Assembly (NCBI RefSeq): GCF_030824335.1
Contig: NZ_JAVBXX010000009.1
Location: 29,955-93,954 of the forward strand
Reading direction: 5' to 3'
Source of the DNA: Azonexus sp.
GTDB lineage: Bacteria > Pseudomonadota > Gammaproteobacteria > Burkholderiales > Rhodocyclaceae
DNA length: 64,000 bases
Shown piece by piece: positions 10,050-20,204 of this stretch. Position 1 is the first letter of the stretch, and each line of letters begins with the position of its first letter. The position numbers and the translations under genes were made by a program. A model generated the notes under the pieces. That model worked only from the letters and a program-made list of their open reading frames with translations. It was not told where the DNA came from and made no database searches.

Positions 10050-10781
10050 ATGGAAGACAACGACGCTCAAACGCAACTCAAGAAACGTGCTCGCCGGCGC
10101 CTGGTCGGTGCGGTTTTTTTCGTTTCCGTGGTGGCCCTTGTCCTGCCCATGATCATGGACCACGATCCGCGTCCGCCGGTGCAGGATGTGGAAATCAGCA
10201 TTCCGGGTCAGGACGACAAGGCATTTGCCCCGCGTTTTGCTGCCGCACCGCAGGAAGGACCGGCGGAAAAGCTGCCCGCCGAGGATGCACCTGCAGCCCG
10301 CCCGGCTGACGCGGCACCCGCGCGAAGCGTTGATCCTGTGCGCGATACGCCGCTCAAGGCAGTTCCGGTCGAGAAGCCGGCAATCGAGAAGCTGCCGCCG
10401 GCGAAGACGCTTCCCAAACCTGTTGAAAAACCCGTCAAACCAGCAGAGAAACCTGAACCGACGCCACCTAAACCTGTTGCTAACGACGATGCCAAGCGGG
10501 CTGCTGCCATCCTGGCGGGGCAGGGACTCGCGCCCGCCCCGGCAGCTGCGGCTGGCGAACATCTGGTGCTGATCGGTGCATTCTCGAACCAAGCCAACGT
10601 GGTAACGATCAGGAAAAAACTGGGCGAGCAGGGAATCAAAACATTTACCGAGCCGCTGGATACCCCGCAAGGTAAGAAAATCCGCGTGCGGGCCGGGCCT
10701 TTTGCCAGTCGCGATGCGGCGGAAAAGGCGCTGGATAAAATGAAGCGCATTGGTGTTTCTGGTGTTGTCGCTGCCAAATAA
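10050..10781 (+). CDS. DedD-like SPOR-domain cell-division protein
   Basis: 243 residues: a basic cytoplasmic N-terminus (KKRARRRL), one membrane segment (about 21-40, VGAVFFVSVVALVLPMIM), a long Pro/Lys/Ala-rich periplasmic linker with repeated KPVEKPVKPAEKP-type units, and a C-terminal SPOR domain (about 170-243) that binds denuded septal peptidoglycan. This matches DedD. ATG 10050 is preferred over the TTG just before it because AGGAAA lies 9 bases upstream. It sits between folC and cvpA, the usual place for dedD. Confidence 0.88.
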   Translation: MEDNDAQTQLKKRARRRLVGAVFFVSVVALVLPMIMDHDPRPPVQDVEISIPGQDDKAFAPRFAAAPQEGPAEKLPAEDAPAARPADAAPARSVDPVRDTPLKAVPVEKPAIEKLPPAKTLPKPVEKPVKPAEKPEPTPPKPVANDDAKRAAAILAGQGLAPAPAAAAGEHLVLIGAFSNQANVVTIRKKLGEQGIKTFTEPLDTPQGKKIRVRAGPFASRDAAEKALDKMKRIGVSGVVAAK

Positions 10782-11272
10782 TGACGCTTTTTGACTATAT
10801 CGCACTCACCATCATCGTGTTGTCGCTGGCTTTCGGCCTGTGGCGCGGTATGGTCAGCGAAATCATTGCACTGATTGCCTGGGGTCTGGGGATTTTTGCC
10901 GCATTCCAGTTCGGTAGCGAAGTCGGCGCTATGCTGCCCGGCGGTATCAATGATCCGACCTTGCGGGCACTGGTAGGCTGTGTGCTGGTATTTCTCGGCG
11001 TACTGATCGTCATGGCGATCATTCGCATCCTCATCGTCAAGGCCGTCAAGGCGCTTGGCTTGTCCGTTTCCGATCGCTTGCTCGGCATGTTTTTTGGCCT
11101 GGCCCGTGGTCTTCTCATAACGCTGGTGCTGGTCGCGCTCGGTGGCATGACCGCCGCGCCGACCCAACCTTGGTGGCGCGGTGCGACGCTGGCGCCACCT
11201 CTTGAAACAGCCGTGCTGGTGATGAAACCCATGTTGCCGCACGATTTGGCCAAACGAATTCGATTCAGTTAG
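10781..11272 (+). CDS. cvpA: CvpA family membrane protein
   Basis: Inner-membrane protein of 163 residues with about four hydrophobic helices. In E. coli it is linked to colicin V production and envelope stress, and its gene commonly precedes purF, as here. FDYIALTIIVLSLAFGLWRG at the N-terminus is the usual family pattern. The start overlaps the preceding stop by one base (TAATG), and purF follows after 13 bp. Confidence 0.92.
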   Translation: MTLFDYIALTIIVLSLAFGLWRGMVSEIIALIAWGLGIFAAFQFGSEVGAMLPGGINDPTLRALVGCVLVFLGVLIVMAIIRILIVKAVKALGLSVSDRLLGMFFGLARGLLITLVLVALGGMTAAPTQPWWRGATLAPPLETAVLVMKPMLPHDLAKRIRFS

Positions 11273-11285
11273 TCAGGAAAAAACT

Positions 11286-12824
11286 ATGTGCGGGATTCTC
11301 GGTGTCTTGGCGACCACGCCGGTCAATCAGTTGCTTTACGATGGTTTGATGGTGCTGCAGCATCGCGGCCAGGATGCAGCGGGTATTGCGACGGCGGAAG
11401 GTAATACCTTTCACCTGCACAAAGGCCCCGGCTTGGTGCGCGATGTGTTTCGCACGCGCAACATGCGGGCTTTGCCGGGCAACTGCGGTATTGGCCATGT
11501 CCGTTATCCGACCGCCGGTTCGGCCTACAATTTTGCTGAAGCGCAGCCGTTCTACGTCAATTCGCCGTTCGGCATCGTGCTCGGCCACAACGGCAACCTG
11601 ACCAATGCCGAGCAGTTGAAGGGCGAGATGTTCCGCATGGATCGTCGCCACATCAATACCAATTCGGATTCCGAAGTCCTGCTCAATGTGCTGGCGCATG
11701 AGCTGCAGTCGGCGGCGCATGGCTACGAGCTCGATGTGGACAGCATTTTCCAGGCGGTGGCGGGCGTGCATCGCCGTTGCCGGGGGGCTTATGCTGTTGT
11801 TGCCATTATCGCCGGTTACGGTCTGCTGGCTTTCCGCGATCCGCACGGCATCCGTCCGCTGATTTACGGCAAGAACGAGACACCGGAAGGTACCGAGTAC
11901 CTGATCGCTTCTGAATCGGTCGCGCTCGATACCCTGGGTTTCGAGGTGGTGCGCGATATCGAACCGGGCGAGGCAGTATTCGTTGATCTCAACCACAATC
12001 TGCACAGTCGGCAGTGCGCACAGCAGGCGATGTATGCGCCGTGTATTTTTGAATATGTCTATCTGGCTCGCCCGGACACCGTGATCGACGGCGTGCCGGT
12101 TTACGAAGCTCGTCTGGCGATGGGCGAACTGCTGGCTGAGAAGGTCAAACAGAATATTCCGGTCAACGAAATTGATGTGGTCATTCCCATTCCCGACTCC
12201 AGCCGGCCTTCCGCGATGCAACTGGCGCACGCGCTGAATATCCCGTTCCGTGAAGGGTTTGTGAAAAACCGCTATGTCGGCCGGACCTTCATCATGCCCG
12301 GTCAGGCCATGCGCAAGAAATCGGTGCGGCAGAAGTTGAATACTGTTGGCCAGGAATTCAAAGGCAAGCGGGTGTTGCTGGTCGATGACTCCATCGTACG
12401 CGGCACGACCAGCCGGGAAATTGTCGAAATGGCCCGTGCCGCCGGGGCGACCAAGGTGTATTTCGCCTCTGCCGCGCCCCCGGTGCGGTTCCCGAATGTC
12501 TACGGTATCGACATGCCGACGCGTGCCGAATTGATCGCCACCGGCCGGACGGATGCCCAGATCGCCGCTGAGATCGGTGCCGATGCCCTGGTCTATCAGG
12601 ATCTGGAGGCCTTGAAGGAGTCGGTAACCCGGCTGCGCAGCGATCTGACGGTGTTCGACGCCTCCTGTTTCGACGGCCACTACATTACCGGTGATATCGA
12701 CTCGTATTACCTCGACGCAGTGGAAGGCAAGCGTAACGGTAAGCCGTCCAAAAACGACGACGATGGCGACAACAGTTCTTCGGAACAAATGGTGCTCGGT
12801 CTGGGCAATAGCGGACAGAACTGA
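11286..12824 (+). CDS. purF: Amidophosphoribosyltransferase
   Basis: Commits PRPP to purine synthesis by replacing pyrophosphate with glutamine-derived ammonia. The N-terminal nucleophile C2 (MCGILGV) starts a class II glutaminase domain; the HRGQDAAGIAT and GHVRYPTAGS motifs follow. The phosphoribosyltransferase half carries the PRPP loop VLLVDDSIVRGTTS. 512 residues is normal for proteobacteria. AGGAA precedes the ATG. It shares a TGATG overlap with metZ. Confidence 0.97.
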   Translation: MCGILGVLATTPVNQLLYDGLMVLQHRGQDAAGIATAEGNTFHLHKGPGLVRDVFRTRNMRALPGNCGIGHVRYPTAGSAYNFAEAQPFYVNSPFGIVLGHNGNLTNAEQLKGEMFRMDRRHINTNSDSEVLLNVLAHELQSAAHGYELDVDSIFQAVAGVHRRCRGAYAVVAIIAGYGLLAFRDPHGIRPLIYGKNETPEGTEYLIASESVALDTLGFEVVRDIEPGEAVFVDLNHNLHSRQCAQQAMYAPCIFEYVYLARPDTVIDGVPVYEARLAMGELLAEKVKQNIPVNEIDVVIPIPDSSRPSAMQLAHALNIPFREGFVKNRYVGRTFIMPGQAMRKKSVRQKLNTVGQEFKGKRVLLVDDSIVRGTTSREIVEMARAAGATKVYFASAAPPVRFPNVYGIDMPTRAELIATGRTDAQIAAEIGADALVYQDLEALKESVTRLRSDLTVFDASCFDGHYITGDIDSYYLDAVEGKRNGKPSKNDDDGDNSSSEQMVLGLGNSGQN

Positions 12825-14011
12825 TGACCGGCATGGAAAACTACCGTCCCGAAACCCTGGCGGTGCGTGCCGGCCAGGAACGAAGCCAGTTTGGCGAGCA
12901 TTCCGAGGCGCTGTACCTGACCTCCAGCTTTGTTTTCCAGAGTGCGGCACAGGCAGCGAAGCGTTTTTCCGGTGAGGAAGAAGGGAATGTTTACGCCCGT
13001 TTTTCCAACCCGACCGTCACCATGTTCGAAGAGCGTCTGGCGGCGCTTGAAGGTGCCGAAGATTGCGTGGCCACGGCCAGCGGCATGTCGGCCATCATGG
13101 CGCTGTGCCTGGCGCACCTGAAGCAGGGCGACCACATCGTCGCGTCGAACAGCCTGTTTGGCGCGACCGTTCAGCTGTTCAACAACATCCTGTCGCGTAC
13201 CGGCATCACGACGACTTTCGTCTCGCACACCGACCCCGCTGCATGGGAAGCGGCGATCCGTCCGGAAACGAAGCTGTTTTTCCTCGAAACCCCATCCAAT
13301 CCGCTGACCGAAATTGCCGATATTCGGGCGTTGACCGCAATCGCGCACGCCAAGGGCATTCTGGTTGCCGTCGACAACTGTTTCTGCTCGCCGATCCTGC
13401 AAAAGCCGCTCGCAATGGGGGCTGATCTGGTCGTTCATTCGGCCACCAAATACATCGACGGCCAGGGCCGCGTGCTGGGCGGTGCCGTGTGCGGACCGAA
13501 GAAGCTGACCGACGAAGTCTTCAAGTACCTGCGCACCGCTGGCCCGACGCTGTCCGCGTTCAATGCCTGGGTGCTGCTGAAGGGACTGGAAACCCTGAAG
13601 ATTCGTCTGGATGCGCAAGCTGCCGGGGCGGCGAAACTGGCCGCCTGGCTGGAAGCGCATCCGAAAGTCGCACGCGTCTTCTATCCCGGTTTGCCGTCGC
13701 ATCCGCAATACGAACTGGCCAAAACCCAGCAGAAATCCGGCGGTGCCATCGTATCGTTTGAAGTGAAGGGCGGACGTGACGAAGCTTGGACCGTGGTCGA
13801 CAATTGCCACTTGCTGTCCATCACCGCTAATTTGGGCGACACCAAGACCACGATTACCCATCCCGCTTCGACCACGCATGGCCGCATTACCCCGGAAGCA
13901 CGGGCGGCGGCCGGTATCAATGAGGGCTTGTTGCGTATTGCGGTGGGCCTGGAAGCCGTGGAAGACTTGCAAGCCGACCTCGAGCGAGGGCTGGCGCGGA
14001 TTGCCGGATGA
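12824..14011 (+). CDS. metZ: O-succinylhomoserine sulfhydrylase
   Basis: PLP enzyme of the Cys/Met metabolism family. MetZ makes homocysteine directly from O-succinylhomoserine and sulfide. The cofactor lysine is in SATKYIDGQG (about K209); the N-terminal ETLAVRAGQERSQFGEHSEALYLTSS pattern and the position directly after purF fit MetZ better than MetB or MetC. 395 residues. The stop overlaps the start of the HD-GYP gene (ATGA). Confidence 0.92.
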   Translation: MTGMENYRPETLAVRAGQERSQFGEHSEALYLTSSFVFQSAAQAAKRFSGEEEGNVYARFSNPTVTMFEERLAALEGAEDCVATASGMSAIMALCLAHLKQGDHIVASNSLFGATVQLFNNILSRTGITTTFVSHTDPAAWEAAIRPETKLFFLETPSNPLTEIADIRALTAIAHAKGILVAVDNCFCSPILQKPLAMGADLVVHSATKYIDGQGRVLGGAVCGPKKLTDEVFKYLRTAGPTLSAFNAWVLLKGLETLKIRLDAQAAGAAKLAAWLEAHPKVARVFYPGLPSHPQYELAKTQQKSGGAIVSFEVKGGRDEAWTVVDNCHLLSITANLGDTKTTITHPASTTHGRITPEARAAAGINEGLLRIAVGLEAVEDLQADLERGLARIAG

Positions 14012-15252
14012 AGCAGCTTATTTCGGTCGACCGACTGCAACCTGGCATTTTCATCTCGATCAGTGGCCTGGGCTGGCTGGAGCATCCGTTTCTGCTCAAC
14101 CGGTTTCGCATTGCTGACGCTGAACAGATCAAGGTGCTGCGCAGCCTTGGTTTGAAGGAAATCGAATGGGACCCCGCGCGCAGCACGGCTCAGCCCCTGC
14201 CGGAGAAAGCGCCGGAAAGTGAACCGGAAGAAGATTTTTCTGCCGGGGTGATTGCCTCCATGCTGGACAGCAAGCGTGACCGTACCGAAAAAGTGCGCGC
14301 GCAGCGTGAAGGGCTGGCGCGTTGTGAGCGTTTATATGAGCAGGAAGCCACCGGCGTGGGCGACATCCTGAAGGCGCTGCACAGTCGGCCTGCGGAGTCG
14401 TTCAATCGGGCAAAGTCGACCATCGGTCGTCTGGTGGGCGGTCTGATCGGTAGCAAGAGCGTGGCTATCCATCTGGTCAACATGAAGGTCAAGGAAGCGG
14501 GCGTGGCACAACATGCGATGAACGTTTCGGTGCTTTCGCTGCTGCTTGGCAAAGAAGCGGGGCTGGACGAAGAACAACTGCGTCAGTTAGGTCTTGGGGC
14601 GCTGTTTCACGATATCGGCAAGGTGGATGTGCCGGCGCGTATCCTGCGCAATGCCAAGCGTACCGCTTCCGAAGAGCAGTTTTATCAGGCCCATGTCGGT
14701 TATGGCATCAAGCACGCTGCGGCGATGACCGAGTTGGCAGCAGGGGCCAGGAATATCATTGCCTGTCACCACGAGCGTTGGGATGGCAGCGGTTTTCCGA
14801 GTCGTTTGCTGGAAAGCAAGATTCCACGTCTGGCGCGCATCGTGGCGATTGCCAATCGTTACGACAATCTATGCAACCCGTTCGATTTAAGTACGGCAAA
14901 AACGCCGGGCGAGGCTGTGGCGTATTTGTTCAAGCATGAAGGCGCGTATTTTGACCCGGCCTTGCTGCAGATGTTTGTCCGGGCCGTGGGGGTTTATCCA
15001 CCGGGTTGTTTCGTTGCCCTGGATGATGGAAGTATTGGTCTGGTGGTGGAAACCAACACCGGTGACCTGCTTCGTCCGCTGGTCATGCTGTATGATCCCG
15101 ACGTCCCGCGCACCGAAGCTTTGTTGCTCGACCTGAGCGAAGCTAACACCAAGATAGAGAGCGCGCTCAATCCGGCCAAAATACCGCTGGCCGTCGTTGA
15201 GTACCTGGCGCCGCGCGGTCGGGTCGACTACTACATTGAAGGCGTCAACTGA
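14008..15252 (+). CDS. HD-GYP domain protein, probable cyclic-di-GMP phosphodiesterase
   Basis: 414 residues. The N-terminal domain (about 1-140) resembles DUF3391, common in Rhodocyclales HD-GYP proteins. The catalytic domain has [10 protein letters not shown] (HD pair, about 200) and [11 protein letters not shown] (about 254), where the third signature residue is F in place of Y, giving GFP; this conservative change is seen in active members. Family members hydrolyse cyclic-di-GMP. The protein looks soluble, with no sensor or membrane segment. Translational coupling to metZ is probably positional only. A role in switching surface attachment is an inference. Confidence 0.9.
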   Translation: MKQLISVDRLQPGIFISISGLGWLEHPFLLNRFRIADAEQIKVLRSLGLKEIEWDPARSTAQPLPEKAPESEPEEDFSAGVIASMLDSKRDRTEKVRAQREGLARCERLYEQEATGVGDILKALHSRPAESFNRAKSTIGRLVGGLIGSKSVAIHLVNMKVKEAGVAQHAMNVSVLSLLLGKEAGLDEEQLRQLGLGALFHDIGKVDVPARILRNAKRTASEEQFYQAHVGYGIKHAAAMTELAAGARNIIACHHERWDGSGFPSRLLESKIPRLARIVAIANRYDNLCNPFDLSTAKTPGEAVAYLFKHEGAYFDPALLQMFVRAVGVYPPGCFVALDDGSIGLVVETNTGDLLRPLVMLYDPDVPRTEALLLDLSEANTKIESALNPAKIPLAVVEYLAPRGRVDYYIEGVN

Positions 15253-15301
15253 CCTTCACCGCCGAATTTTCGGCCATCAGAAGCAATTTCCGGAGTATTA
15301 C

Positions 15302-16594
15302 ATGCTGTTTTCCGAACTCGGCCTGAAGGCCGAACTTCAACGTGCCGTGGCCGAACAGGGCTACGACACGCCGACCCCCATTCAACAGCAAGCGATTCCC
15401 GCTGTGCTGGCTGGCCACGACCTGATGGCAACTGCCCAGACCGGCACCGGCAAAACCGCCGGTTTTACCTTGCCCATCCTGCATCGACTGGTTTCCGGCC
15501 CGAATGGCACAAGCAATGACCGCCTGACCCGCGTCGCCAAAACCCCGCGCGTTCTGGTGTTGACCCCAACCCGCGAACTGGCGATTCAGGTCGAGGAAAG
15601 TGTGCGGATCTACGGTAAGCATTTGCCGATCAATTCGCTGGCTGTGTTTGGCGGTGTCGGCATCAATCCGCAGATTGCCAATCTACGCCGCGGTGTCGAT
15701 GTCCTGGTGGCAACGCCGGGTCGTCTGCTTGATCACGTGCAGCAGCGTACGGTCGACCTTTCGGCAATCGAGATTTTCGTCCTTGATGAAGCTGATCGCA
15801 TGCTCGACATGGGTTTCATCCGCGATATTCGCAAGATCATCGCGCTGTTGCCGAAGCAACGGCAGAACCTGATGTTCTCGGCCACCTTCTCGCCGGAAAT
15901 CCGTGAGTTGGCCAGCGGTTTGCTGAACAACCCGGTGTCGGTCGATGTGGCGCCGCGCAATACCTCGGCCGAAACCGTGACGCAGCGGGTCATCGAAACC
16001 GACCGCGAAAAGAAGAAGGAACTGCTTTGTCATCTGTTCGAGACGCGCGGTTGGCACCAAGTGCTGGTTTTTGCCCGTACCAAGCATGGTGCAGATGCGC
16101 TGGCGCGGACCTTGGACAAGGCCGGCATCAAGTCGGCGGCGATTCATGGTGACAAGTCGCAAGGCGCGCGTACTCGCGCCTTGTCCGATTTCAAGGATGG
16201 CAAACTGGTCGCGCTGGTCGCTACCGATATCGCCGCCCGTGGCATCGACATTGATGCCTTGCCCTACGTGATCAATTACGAACTGCCCAATGTGCCGGAA
16301 GATTACGTGCATCGGATTGGCCGGACCGGCCGTGCCGGCATGGAAGGTGAAGCACTGTCGCTGGTTTGCCACGACGAGCGCGGCAACCTGAAAGACATTG
16401 AAAAGCTGATCAAGCGCAGCATCGAGCGCGTCGTGATTCCCGGCTTCGAGCAATCCGCCCATGCGGTACCGCGTCCAGCCCAGCCGCCACGCGGCGCTCG
16501 CAAGCCGGCCCAGCCTGGTCGTGCGCCGGGGACAAAAACAGCCCAAAAGCCCGGTGGACCGCAACAACATCGCAGCGGCAGTCGGCATCGTTGA
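15302..16594 (+). CDS. rhlE: DEAD-box ATP-dependent RNA helicase RhlE
   Basis: RNA-unwinding enzyme of ribosome assembly and RNA decay. Visible motifs: PTPIQQQAI (Q motif), AQTGTGKT (Walker A), [29 protein letters not shown], and HRIGRTGR. The C-terminal tail is short, basic and Pro/Gly-rich ([14 protein letters not shown]). Start at ATG 15302, with CCGGAG about 7 bases upstream and a standard N-terminus (LFSELGL); 430 residues. The 49-bp spacer before it and the hairpin after it suggest a separate transcription unit. Confidence 0.95.
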   Translation: MLFSELGLKAELQRAVAEQGYDTPTPIQQQAIPAVLAGHDLMATAQTGTGKTAGFTLPILHRLVSGPNGTSNDRLTRVAKTPRVLVLTPTRELAIQVEESVRIYGKHLPINSLAVFGGVGINPQIANLRRGVDVLVATPGRLLDHVQQRTVDLSAIEIFVLDEADRMLDMGFIRDIRKIIALLPKQRQNLMFSATFSPEIRELASGLLNNPVSVDVAPRNTSAETVTQRVIETDREKKKELLCHLFETRGWHQVLVFARTKHGADALARTLDKAGIKSAAIHGDKSQGARTRALSDFKDGKLVALVATDIAARGIDIDALPYVINYELPNVPEDYVHRIGRTGRAGMEGEALSLVCHDERGNLKDIEKLIKRSIERVVIPGFEQSAHAVPRPAQPPRGARKPAQPGRAPGTKTAQKPGGPQQHRSGSRHR

Positions 16595-16606
16595 TCCGCT
16601 TTCGCT

Positions 16607-16647
16607 CAACAGGCCTGTTTCCCCTGATTGTGGAAACGGGCTTGTTG
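16607..16647 (+). terminator. Hairpin after rhlE
   Basis: A 16-bp stem lies 12 bp after the rhlE stop: left arm 16607-16622, right arm 16632-16647, with two positions that pair only as G-U in RNA, and a 9-base loop. No T-run follows, so termination strength is uncertain, but the position between two transcription units fits. Confidence 0.55.
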
Positions 16648-16732
16648 GCGCCGGAAAAAACCACTACTGTTGAAGCTGTTGCCATAATTTCATATCGTTA
16701 ACGCTGGTTTTTAAGGTGTTTTGGAGGTTGGG

Positions 16733-18442
16733 ATGCCCCCCCCGCAGAAAATTCGTCTAGGTGACATGCTCATCGAGCAAGGCTTGCTCACCATGGAGCA
16801 GTTGAAGCTGGCGCTTGAAGAGCAAAAACGCACCGGTCGCAAACTGGGCCGGGTGTTTGTCGAAAGCGGTTACGTCACCGAAGAAGGTATTTCCAAAGCA
16901 CTGGCGCATCAATTGCGTGCGCCCTTTGTCGATCTCCGCAATTTCACGCCTCGACCTGAACTGATCAAGCTCTTGCCGGAAGCACCAGCCCGTCGCTTTC
17001 GTGCGCTGATTCTCGATCAGTTGCCCGATGGTCGGCTACAAGTCGGCATGTCGGACCCGACCGATCTGCAGGCTTACGATGAAATCACCCGCGTCCTGAA
17101 GCGCGATATCGAACAGGCGGTGGTCACTGAGAGCCAGTTGCTTGGCCTGATTGATCGGGTTTACCACCGTGGTGAGCAGATTACTGGTCTGGCCAAGGAG
17201 TTGACCGCAGAATTGGGCGATACGCCCATCGAGTTCGGTGAATTGCTCGGCACGGCGCCGGGGGCCGAAGATGCGCCGGTGGTCAAACTGCTGCAAACCG
17301 TGTTTGAAGAAGCGGTTCGGCTACGCGCTTCCGACATTCATTTCGAACCACAGGAAAAGTCCCTGCGCATCCGTTTCCGGATCGACGGCGTGCTGCATAT
17401 CCAGACCGAAGCCGATGCCAAGGTGTCGTCAGCCGTTGCGCTGCGCCTCAAACTGATGTCCGGCCTCGACATTTCCGAAAAACGCCTGCCGCAAGACGGG
17501 CGTTTTGGTATCAAGGTACGGGCCAATCCACTGGATGTCCGTATCTCGACCTTGCCGACCCAGTATGGCGAATCCATCGTCATGCGTTTGCTCAGCCAGA
17601 ATACCGGCATGCTCGGGCTGGACAAGATGAACATGCCGCCGCGCGTGCTGGAGCGTTTCCGTCATGCGCTGAAACGGCCAAGTGGCATGGTGCTGGTCAC
17701 CGGTCCGACCGGCTCGGGTAAAACGACAACGCTGTATGCCGCGCTGAACGAACTGAACAGTCCAGAGAAAAAGCTGATTACCGTCGAAGACCCGGTTGAA
17801 TACCGCTTGCCCGGCCTGAACCAGGTGCAGGTGCATGAAAAAATCGACCTCTCCTTCGCCCGCGTCCTGCGTACCGTGCTGCGTCAGGATCCGGACATCG
17901 TGTTGATCGGCGAAATGCGCGATCAGCAGACGGCAGAAATCGGCATGCGTGCCGCCATGACTGGCCACTTGGTCTTGTCTACACTGCACACCAACGACGC
18001 CATGTCCACGCCAATTCGCCTGCTCGATATGGGCGTGCCGCGTTACATGGTCGCCTTGTCGGTGCACATGATCGTCGCGCAGCGTCTGGTTCGCGTCATT
18101 TGCGCCAATTGCAGCGAGCGTTACATGCCAACGCCGAATGAACACGAATGGCTGCGCTATGAACTGGGGGGTGAAGCCGATCAGCACACTTACCAACATG
18201 GCCGCGGCTGTGCCCACTGCGCTAATACGGGTTATCAGGGACGGAGCGGGGTTTATGAATTCCTCGAAATGAGCGATGCGCTGGTCGAAGCGATCAACGA
18301 TGATGACCCCAGTGTCTTCATGCGTGCGGCGCGTGAGCAAATGGCCGGTGAAACCCTGCGTCGCGACGCAGTTCGACTTGTGCTTGCCGGTAAAACCACC
18401 ATTGCCGAAGCCATGCGCATCAGTAATCAGTTCGAGGAATAA
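16733..18442 (+). CDS. mshE: MSHA pilus extension ATPase MshE (GspE/PilB family)
   Basis: Hexameric cytoplasmic ATPase that powers pilin polymerisation. The N-terminal MshEN domain (about 1-150) begins KIRLGDMLIEQGLLTMEQL; in Vibrio this type of domain binds cyclic-di-GMP. Then come Walker A GPTGSGKTTT (about 324), the Asp box and Walker B (DPDIVLIGEMRD), the His box (LSTLHTNDA) and a four-cysteine zinc site (CANC near 457, CAHC near 493). ATG 16733 is chosen over TTG 16721 because GGAGG sits 5 bases upstream. First gene of a mshE-G-F-B-A block; 569 residues. Confidence 0.93.
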   Translation: MPPPQKIRLGDMLIEQGLLTMEQLKLALEEQKRTGRKLGRVFVESGYVTEEGISKALAHQLRAPFVDLRNFTPRPELIKLLPEAPARRFRALILDQLPDGRLQVGMSDPTDLQAYDEITRVLKRDIEQAVVTESQLLGLIDRVYHRGEQITGLAKELTAELGDTPIEFGELLGTAPGAEDAPVVKLLQTVFEEAVRLRASDIHFEPQEKSLRIRFRIDGVLHIQTEADAKVSSAVALRLKLMSGLDISEKRLPQDGRFGIKVRANPLDVRISTLPTQYGESIVMRLLSQNTGMLGLDKMNMPPRVLERFRHALKRPSGMVLVTGPTGSGKTTTLYAALNELNSPEKKLITVEDPVEYRLPGLNQVQVHEKIDLSFARVLRTVLRQDPDIVLIGEMRDQQTAEIGMRAAMTGHLVLSTLHTNDAMSTPIRLLDMGVPRYMVALSVHMIVAQRLVRVICANCSERYMPTPNEHEWLRYELGGEADQHTYQHGRGCAHCANTGYQGRSGVYEFLEMSDALVEAINDDDPSVFMRAAREQMAGETLRRDAVRLVLAGKTTIAEAMRISNQFEE

Positions 18443-18448
18443 TCGGCC

Positions 18449-19681
18449 GTGGCCAATTTTGCCTACAAGGGTCGCGATGGTGCCGGCAAGGCGGTAGAAG
18501 GGGTGCTGGAAGGCATCAACTCCGGTGCCGTCGCCGATCAACTTGTCGGGCGCGGTATTACGCCCTTGTCGATCAAGGAAACCCGGGCCAAGGCAGCGAA
18601 TGCTCCCTCCGGGGGCATCGAGATCAAACTGTTCGCGCCACGTGTCCAGCATATCGATATCCTGTTTTTCTCCCGCCAGTTGCATACCCTGCTCAAAGCC
18701 GGTGTGCCGATCATGCGGGGCTTGGCCGGGCTGCAGGAATCGGCGATCAATCCGGCAATGGCCGAAGTCATCCGGGATGTGCGGGAAAGCCTGGAGGGAG
18801 GGCGCGAATTGTCCGTTTCCCTGGCCCGCCATCCGAAGGTGTTTACGCCCTTTTATGTCTCCATGGTCCGCGTTGGCGAGGCTACCGGCCTGCTCGACGA
18901 GATTTTCCTGCGGCTGTATGAACACATGGAGTTCGAGCGTTTCATGCGTGAGCAGGTCAAATCTGCCCTGCGCTACCCGATGTTCGTGGTGATCGCCATG
19001 GCGGTTGCGATTGTGGTCGTCAATATGTTCGTGATCCCGGCCTTCGCCAAGGTATTTGAAGGTTTTGGTGCCGAATTGCCGTTGATGACCAAAATCCTGC
19101 TGGGCTTCTCCAATTTCATGGTCGCTTGGTGGCCGGCGATGCTGGTCGGTTTGATCGGCTGTATCCTCGCCTTCCGGGCTTGGGTGGGGACGCGTAATGG
19201 GCGCATGCAATGGGAGGCCATTGCACTGCGCATCCCGATTGCCGGAAAGATTCTGCACAAAGCTGCGATGTCGCGCTTTGCTCGCAGTTTTGCCCTCGGT
19301 GCGCGTAGTGGGGTGCCCTTGATGCAGGCGCTCAGCAACTCGGCGCAAACCGTCGATAACACCTATATCGGCGGCAAGATCGAAGGCATGCGCGATAACG
19401 TTGAACGCGGTGAGAGCGTCTTGCGCGCGGCGATCAGTTCCGGGTTTTTCTCTCCCATCGTGTTGCAGATGATTGCCGTGGGTGAAGAATCCGGCGCACT
19501 GGACGACATGATGGACGAAGTGGGCCAGATGTATCAGCGCGAAGTCGAGTACGAATTGAAAACCCTGGGCCAGCAGATCGAACCGATCCTGATCGTCTCG
19601 CTCGGCATCATGGTGTTGATCCTGGCGCTCGGCATCTTCCTGCCGATGTGGGATCTCGGTAAAGTCGCAACCAAGCGTTAA
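18449..19681 (+). CDS. mshG: MSHA pilus inner-membrane platform protein MshG (GspF/PilC family)
   Basis: Polytopic inner-membrane protein that couples the ATPase to the growing pilus. 410 residues with two copies of the T2SSF domain (FFSRQLHTLLKAGVPI and FARSFALGARSGVPL) and three membrane helices, including the last one near LIVSLGIMVLILALGIFLPMW. Start is GTG 18449, beginning MANFAYKGRDG, the usual N-terminus of this family. It lies 6 bp after mshE. Confidence 0.93.
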   Translation: MANFAYKGRDGAGKAVEGVLEGINSGAVADQLVGRGITPLSIKETRAKAANAPSGGIEIKLFAPRVQHIDILFFSRQLHTLLKAGVPIMRGLAGLQESAINPAMAEVIRDVRESLEGGRELSVSLARHPKVFTPFYVSMVRVGEATGLLDEIFLRLYEHMEFERFMREQVKSALRYPMFVVIAMAVAIVVVNMFVIPAFAKVFEGFGAELPLMTKILLGFSNFMVAWWPAMLVGLIGCILAFRAWVGTRNGRMQWEAIALRIPIAGKILHKAAMSRFARSFALGARSGVPLMQALSNSAQTVDNTYIGGKIEGMRDNVERGESVLRAAISSGFFSPIVLQMIAVGEESGALDDMMDEVGQMYQREVEYELKTLGQQIEPILIVSLGIMVLILALGIFLPMWDLGKVATKR

Positions 19682-19687
19682 TCGACC

Positions 19688-20113
19688 ATGCGGCGCTACC
19701 TCGAATCCGCAGTCATGATCCTTGTGATAGGTACTCTGGTCATGGTGCTGTTCAGTTCGCTGAACTCGGCGCGCGACGATATGGAAGAGGCCACCGTTCA
19801 GGGCGTCGCGCAGTCGATTCGTACCCAGTTGATGGAAGCGGTCGCCCACCGTGAGACGTTTGGTGGTCAGTTGCCGGCGAGTGATAACCCGATGGACTGG
19901 GTCCAGGCGAAGCCGGCGAATTACCTTGGTGCGGTCGACCGCATGCCGGAGGAAAAAAGCGTCTGGTATTACGACGCCAATTCCAGAGTCTTGATTTATG
20001 GATACCGTGATGGACGCACGGCCCGATTTCAGCTCAGCCGTGCCGCGCGCGCAGCCGGTGTGCGCGGTGTCATGTCGGGGATCGGGCTGGTTCGCCTGGA
20101 GACAAGTCAATGA
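19688..20113 (+). CDS. mshF: MshF-like small membrane protein of the MSHA locus
   Basis: 141 residues with one N-terminal membrane helix (about 7-25, AVMILVIGTLVMVLFSSL) followed by a helical, soluble domain. It shows no prepilin cleavage site. The assignment rests on position, between mshG and the first pilin, where mshF stands in Vibrio, and on this architecture; sequence similarity alone would not let me name it. The coding sequence contains the palindrome TGCGGTCGACCGCA (19930-19943) that also occurs in spacers of this window. Confidence 0.65.
   Translation: MRRYLESAVMILVIGTLVMVLFSSLNSARDDMEEATVQGVAQSIRTQLMEAVAHRETFGGQLPASDNPMDWVQAKPANYLGAVDRMPEEKSVWYYDANSRVLIYGYRDGRTARFQLSRAARAAGVRGVMSGIGLVRLETSQ
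19930..19943. repeat. Palindrome copy inside the mshF-like gene
   Basis: TGCGGTCGACCGCA, a 14-bp perfect palindrome with the same 12-bp core as the intergenic copies. It encodes part of GAVDRM, so it may be coincidental coding sequence. Confidence 0.7.
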
Positions 20114-20204
20114 AAAAGCTTGATCAGGCAGCGGATTGAATTAAGTACTTGAGAAATAACCTTAGCATGGCTACATTAATGAGCTTGCGCAGCGTAGGGT
20201 AAAT

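Noticed and set aside
8691..10805. 704-codon open frame on the minus strand
   Set aside because: Antisense to folC and dedD; Arg/His-rich product with no recognisable domain.
17429..20110. 893-codon open frame on the minus strand
   Set aside because: It lies opposite mshE, mshG and mshF, whose proteins are clearly recognisable. The antisense product is His/Arg/Asp-rich without any known motif.
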